From Tieghemiomyces parasiticus (lineage: Eukaryota > Kickxellomycota > Dimargaritomycetes > Dimargaritales > Dimargaritaceae): a stretch of 64,000 nucleotides of DNA. The stretch spans positions 1 to 64,000 of the forward strand of contig JANBPT010000067.1 in assembly GCA_027575765.1 (NCBI GenBank). Reading direction: 5' to 3'. The notes beneath the pieces are model-generated. The model was not told the DNA's origin. It made no database searches and saw nothing but the letters and a program-made list of their open reading frames with translations. Positions 59,827 to 64,000 of this stretch are shown here, in pieces; the stretch's first letter is position 1, and each line of letters opens with the position of its first letter. Both the position numbers and the translations under genes were made by a program.

Positions 59827-62800
59827 TGCATTTTATGGCTAACCATGCACGGTTGATTATCATTTTTGCTCTGAAGTGATAGGAGAGCCCCAGGGGGGGG
59901 GCCTGCTCTAAAATGACGAATTACCGATGGTACCTAATTGGCTTCGAGCTTGGTATATTATATCCCCATCGGTTGAGTGTAAGCGGTGTGGTGGTCATGC
60001 TCCATCGTGAACGTCACACACCCATCCCAGTTTTACGCAGTGCGTAAAGTACTAGGGGGGGGGTAGAGGCGGCGAAGTGCCTCTCGTAGTATAGGGACAT
60101 TAAGGTGGGAGGGGGTCGAATCGGGCGGAACCGGAGGTCGCTGAACTGTGAGGGCGTGACATGCTTGGGGTCGGACCTGACTGTTGTCAAAACAAGCCCA
60201 ACGTATCACAACATCCTTCCATTCCCCACACAGATACACACACCACGACGCTAACCTAGGTGTAACAGGCCGAACACAGATCCGCTCCCCGTCCCGTTTA
60301 TCCACCAGAACGCATTCATGTTTGCCTGCCACCCCCAACCTTCTCACCGTGGCGGACATGGCTTCTTTTGGGACATGATATGAAGCACGGGAATCCAACG
60401 CACCACATTCGCAAGCCAACCGAGAAAGGCCCGGCCCGCAAAGCTCAGTAAGCGAGTCACCCTTGTGGGTTTTAAGTGCTCGATCACCGGGGCTCCTATT
60501 GACATTGCTTCGTCATGACGTAGAAGGAAAACGAGGGCGGACTCTTCTGGGGCGTGTCTTGTTTAGTCTATCGCGGACTTGCCAATCCGGTAGCTGGCCT
60601 TCCCTTCATTGTATCAGACAAGTAGAGGGTCATTCGCAGTATTTTACGCAACCGAGTTTTCCAAGGTAGAGATACCCGCACCGGCTACTGCTAGATTAAT
60701 GCACACGAGAGGTACGCCGCATGAGAGACATGAAACTTTCTATCGCAGGACCCCCCTGCGACTCGCTCGCGATCCAAAACCACGTACAACTCTGCCATCG
60801 GCCTAACCAACGGCTGGCCTATCCGAGATAGCCTAGCGACAAGCGTCCCAATGTAGACAACAGGAAGGAGGGCGGGGGTTCGGCTGGGTCTTGGGATGCG
60901 GTAGATCCCCTGATGCGAAAGCCGATCCCTCCCAGTGGGCGAATCCAAAAAGCGCTTGCTGCATCGTAGTGCCTTCTTCTTTTCGTTTTAGTAGCACGCC
61001 TCCACCACCCTCGCACTCCATCAGGTGCGGATAGCCAGGGAATGGTACATAGGCTACATTCTCTATTGGCTCCGGCAAGGAGAACAGGTTGACATGGTGG
61101 GAGAGACCCACCAGAGCGGAGGCACCTCTACAAACCAGATGATCTTGGATGCGCATGCATTAGACAGACAGATTACGCGAGCGATGGTGGTTTCGTCAGT
61201 GTGGCACCATGGCCACAGCCACTAGCTCTTGTCTAGTGTGAACCTACCTTGAGATACAGTGTTACAATTGTAGACGCCCTAGAGTAATAAAACCCTGGTT
61301 ACATAGACCTACACTAGGAGGTGACCTGGTGGTGTTGCAGTAACTAAACTGTCAGCGGTTGCAGGCTTAACTACTCCAAGTCAGACAATGATCATTTAAG
61401 CAGCTGTCAACCAGGGCCTGTAATTAAACGAATAGACGCCCCGGTCCAAGTACCACACCCTACCCACCGTGTCACCCGTAAGAGGAAGGCCGGGACAGGA
61501 AGTAGAGGCGGACTGGGCGCCTCAGTGGTCTGATAGCCGTCGGCAACATGACCGGACCGCAGACCAAGCACCATAGACCGCCAGGGGTGGGGCTCTGCCT
61601 GGCCTGGCCACTCCCGGATATTGTGGTGATTCACCCTGGTTGCAGCATGGTACTTCGAAGCCTGTGTGGCGCAGAAACTCCGCCTCCAGACCATTCCCAT
61701 CCCCCCGGCCTCCCTTCCGTTGCGTTCACTGCTCGGATCGCAAGGAAGGTAGCGAAATTACACATTCGAGTCATTGGTACCTGGAGTTTTAGCGAAGGCG
61801 ACTACCCAGGATCGTCTCATTCGCAAAGCGGTGTACATCTAATGGTGTTGCACCAGCGCTTAGGGTTCCGCAGAGGCCTTTAGTACCAAGTCACTCTTGG
61901 CCCTACAATGCTTGAATAACGCGGCCAGGGGTGGCTATCCAACCGGCTTACTTCACAGTAAATCTGGCCACAACAGCAACAGTCAGGACTGCTCGACCCA
62001 TGCATCCCCCCCCCCCAGGCCCAGTCACATTGAGGGCGTCAAAGTATGGCGGTTGTATCAGGCAGGCGGTCTGCGGGGTACATAAGCCAGTTACAGGGAG
62101 AACGGAGGCGCTCGAGATGAATGGAAACGCGTTGACAAGAGATTGGTAGAAGACGACGAGGCGTCTGACGATCCATCATCTACCTCCTGCCCACCTATTT
62201 TTTTTTTATGTCGGTCCACTGTGTCGATTATAGGGGGAGGGTTAGGGGAAATTTTTACTACATGGTGTGGCCTCTTGGTTGAACACGTTTGGTCTCTTTG
62301 AGCAGATAGTCAAGCCGGCGACCGCCAACGCTCCTCCCCCGATTAGCCTCCTAGTTTATCCTCTACCCTGTTCCATCCGCTGTTTCCTTTTTAGGATGAC
62401 CGTAGAGGAGTCGGACAGTGTTACTCCCTTCATGTCTTCTCTTTGCGCAGGTGAATACTCCCCCTTTCCTTTCTTCGTGATGGACATCAGCTGCTTATCG
62501 GTAGGATGGAACTATAATCCTTGTACCCTAAGTATAAAAGCCTGATGGTGCCCACACCCTCCGCCTACCGGTATTTTCTGACCTGGAATCAATTATTCCT
62601 TCTAGCTGGGCACCACGGCATTTACCTATCGCGATATTTGCCCCCATCGACTTTACTCAGGCATCTCTGTTTACTTTTTTTATGTCTTCCCTATGCAAGT
62701 ACATATTTTATTTTACTTAGGTTACATTCCCTGCGCCGACCACCGTCACTGTACATCTATTCGACTCCAATCACTTTACTTAGCGGCATCCATCACCTCT

Positions 62801-63129
62801 ACTTCTTCTTAACTCGTGTCACCCACCTCAAAATCCCAGGCATCTGTAACCACTCCGACCCTTGCACTCACAGCAACTTCCCTCCCCCTCCTCTCGACCC
62901 TGCATACCTCACAAAGTCTCCGCACGCACACCAGACTTCTTTCCTGTGTACACCTGTCATACCGTCCCCACGTACCTTGCATTTACCTGTGGCCTGCGTC
63001 TGTCTTATTGTCTGTATCTAGTGCCACACACGCCACATTTGGCCCTTCCAAACTTTTACCGCCTCCCCAGCGCCATTTGAGTGCATTTCGCCACACTCGC
63101 CCAGCCACTTATCCACACCCCCCCAAACT
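59827..63129. other. intergenic, 3.3 kb, ending in C/T-rich leader of the receptor gene
   Basis: Contains G/C homopolymers near 59895, 60055 and 62005 and short frames without recognisable content. From about 62820 to the receptor start the plus strand is C/T/A-rich and depleted in G. Frames there (62521-63178) are Pro/Ser/Thr/His low-complexity and I consider them leader. Confidence 0.55.
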
Positions 63130-64000
63130 ATGGCGGACCGCTACGACCCCGTCCACGCGGTGGACTACGCCATGCTAGGCGTCGGAAGCGCCGTCTTTCT
63201 CGTTAACATTAGCGCGTTTATCACCATCGCTCTCAACGACCACCACTTCGTCCCCTTTCGGACCAAAAATACCTTCGTAATGGGCCTCGCCCTGGCGACC
63301 GCCGTGTGTTGGTGGTACGGCAGTTTCTTTTACCAAGGTGGCATGTTCGGCGTCGATAATCTGTCTCTCTGTCGGATTACCGGGATCTGGTTCCGATGGG
63401 CCTTGGGTGGCTTCGCTTACCTGTGTATCATGCTGTACCGGTTGCTGGTCCTATATCAGATTTTGATCCGTAAGCGGCCCGCCCGGTCTCTGTGGATTCT
63501 CCTCCTTCCAGCTGTGGTATACACTCCCGGGGTCGTGATCGCCATTCTCCCGACCGTCATGACTTCCCTCTTAGATCTGCAGACGGTCACCGATCGGACC
63601 GGCACCAATAATCATTATTGTGACCTATCCACCCCAATAGTCGCCTTGATGTGGGCCTATTGTGGGCTGCTCATCCTCCTCCTGGCGATTTTTGCCATCC
63701 GTATCCGGCATATCAAGTCCACGTTCAACGAATTTCGCGAGGTTACCTGGGCCCTCATCCCTTTGGTTGTCACCATCGCTGTCACCGCCGGTCTCGCTAA
63801 TTCACCCTATTCCCATATGTACTGGTCGCGGCTGATTTGCAACCTGACCAATCTCTTCGCCGCCGTGTCCTTTTTCTGGGCAGTCTACGGCCCTTCCTTC
63901 TTTGGTTTCCTGTTCCGTCGTGATGCCTACCTACGTCGTTTTAATGCCACCCTGGTACGCGACGGTTTCCAGACCATCGGCAGCGATACCGGCCACCGCG
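63130..64000 (+). CDS. 7-transmembrane receptor, partial (fungal RGS-GPCR-like?)
   Basis: Open from the ATG at 63130 to the window edge, so only the first 290 residues are visible. Seven hydrophobic segments lie at about 14-36, 48-69, 88-112, 120-142, 168-190, 205-223 and 235-262, with short loops between them. Cys81 just before the third segment and Cys164 in the loop before the fifth could form the usual extracellular disulfide. A basic RIRHIK follows segment five. After segment seven (LTNLFAAVSFFWAVYGPSFF) the chain becomes cytoplasmic (FRRDAYLRRFNATLVRDGF). The short 7TM core with a continuing C-terminal tail resembles fungal receptors that end in an RGS domain, but that domain would lie outside the window. 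This assignment is inference from topology; another 7TM family is possible. Confidence 0.75.
   Translation, partial: MADRYDPVHAVDYAMLGVGSAVFLVNISAFITIALNDHHFVPFRTKNTFVMGLALATAVCWWYGSFFYQGGMFGVDNLSLCRITGIWFRWALGGFAYLCIMLYRLLVLYQILIRKRPARSLWILLLPAVVYTPGVVIAILPTVMTSLLDLQTVTDRTGTNNHYCDLSTPIVALMWAYCGLLILLLAIFAIRIRHIKSTFNEFREVTWALIPLVVTIAVTAGLANSPYSHMYWSRLICNLTNLFAAVSFFWAVYGPSFFGFLFRRDAYLRRFNATLVRDGFQTIGSDTGHR

Overview
The window is nuclear DNA from a eukaryote, most likely a filamentous, early-diverging fungus. The evidence is spliceosomal introns of about 125-265 bp with GTAAG donors and YAG acceptors, a Mkk1/2-type MAP kinase kinase, a 14-TM DHA2-type MFS transporter, and a fungal-looking 7TM receptor. 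It also carries a long CENP-E-type kinesin-7 and a PanK-DUF89 fusion, both absent from the yeasts I know well. A Zoopagomycota or Mucoromycota type of fungus (for example Kickxellomycotina) would fit, but that placement is inference.

Layout. 1-4.05 kb: no supported gene. 4.05-7.0 kb (-): 14-TM MFS transporter. 7.1-14.4 kb: non-coding, with homopolymers, microsatellites and a 9-N gap. 14.4-15.5 kb (-): protein of unknown function with Trp-centred helical repeats. 15.5-33.2 kb: a desert of about 17.7 kb with no recognisable gene, starting with a strand-asymmetric purine tract (the pyrimidine-rich leader of the minus-strand gene) and containing an AT-richer core. 33.2-34.5 kb (+): small-headed, membrane-anchored coiled-coil protein. 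35.9-37.2 kb (+): MAPKK. 38.4-40.4 kb (-): RGG/proline-rich, probably RNA-binding protein. 42.7-49.0 kb (+): kinesin-7, two exons. 49.55-52.45 kb (-): pantothenate kinase-DUF89 phosphatase fusion, three exons. 53.2-54.6 kb (-): ARV1, five exons. 55.1-55.6 kb (+): mitochondrial ribosomal protein bL34m, two exons. 58.4-59.75 kb (+): tyrosine phosphatase-family protein. 63.13-64 kb (+): 7TM receptor cut by the window edge.

The genes share no single pathway. They are a typical fungal housekeeping and signalling mix: cell-wall-integrity type MAPK signalling, microtubule motor, CoA metabolism, sterol/lipid homeostasis, mitochondrial translation, membrane transport and receptor. The best-supported new information is the reconstruction of four spliced genes. 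The PanK-DUF89 exons restore a protein that keeps both the kinase and the phosphatase catalytic residues, and the ARV1 exons restore the complete zinc motif. Genes are GC-rich and almost free of homopolymers, whereas intergenic DNA is full of G/C runs of 8-16 bases. Most open frames in the deserts look like chance frames, many of them in pyrimidine-rich DNA that lacks stop codons on one strand.
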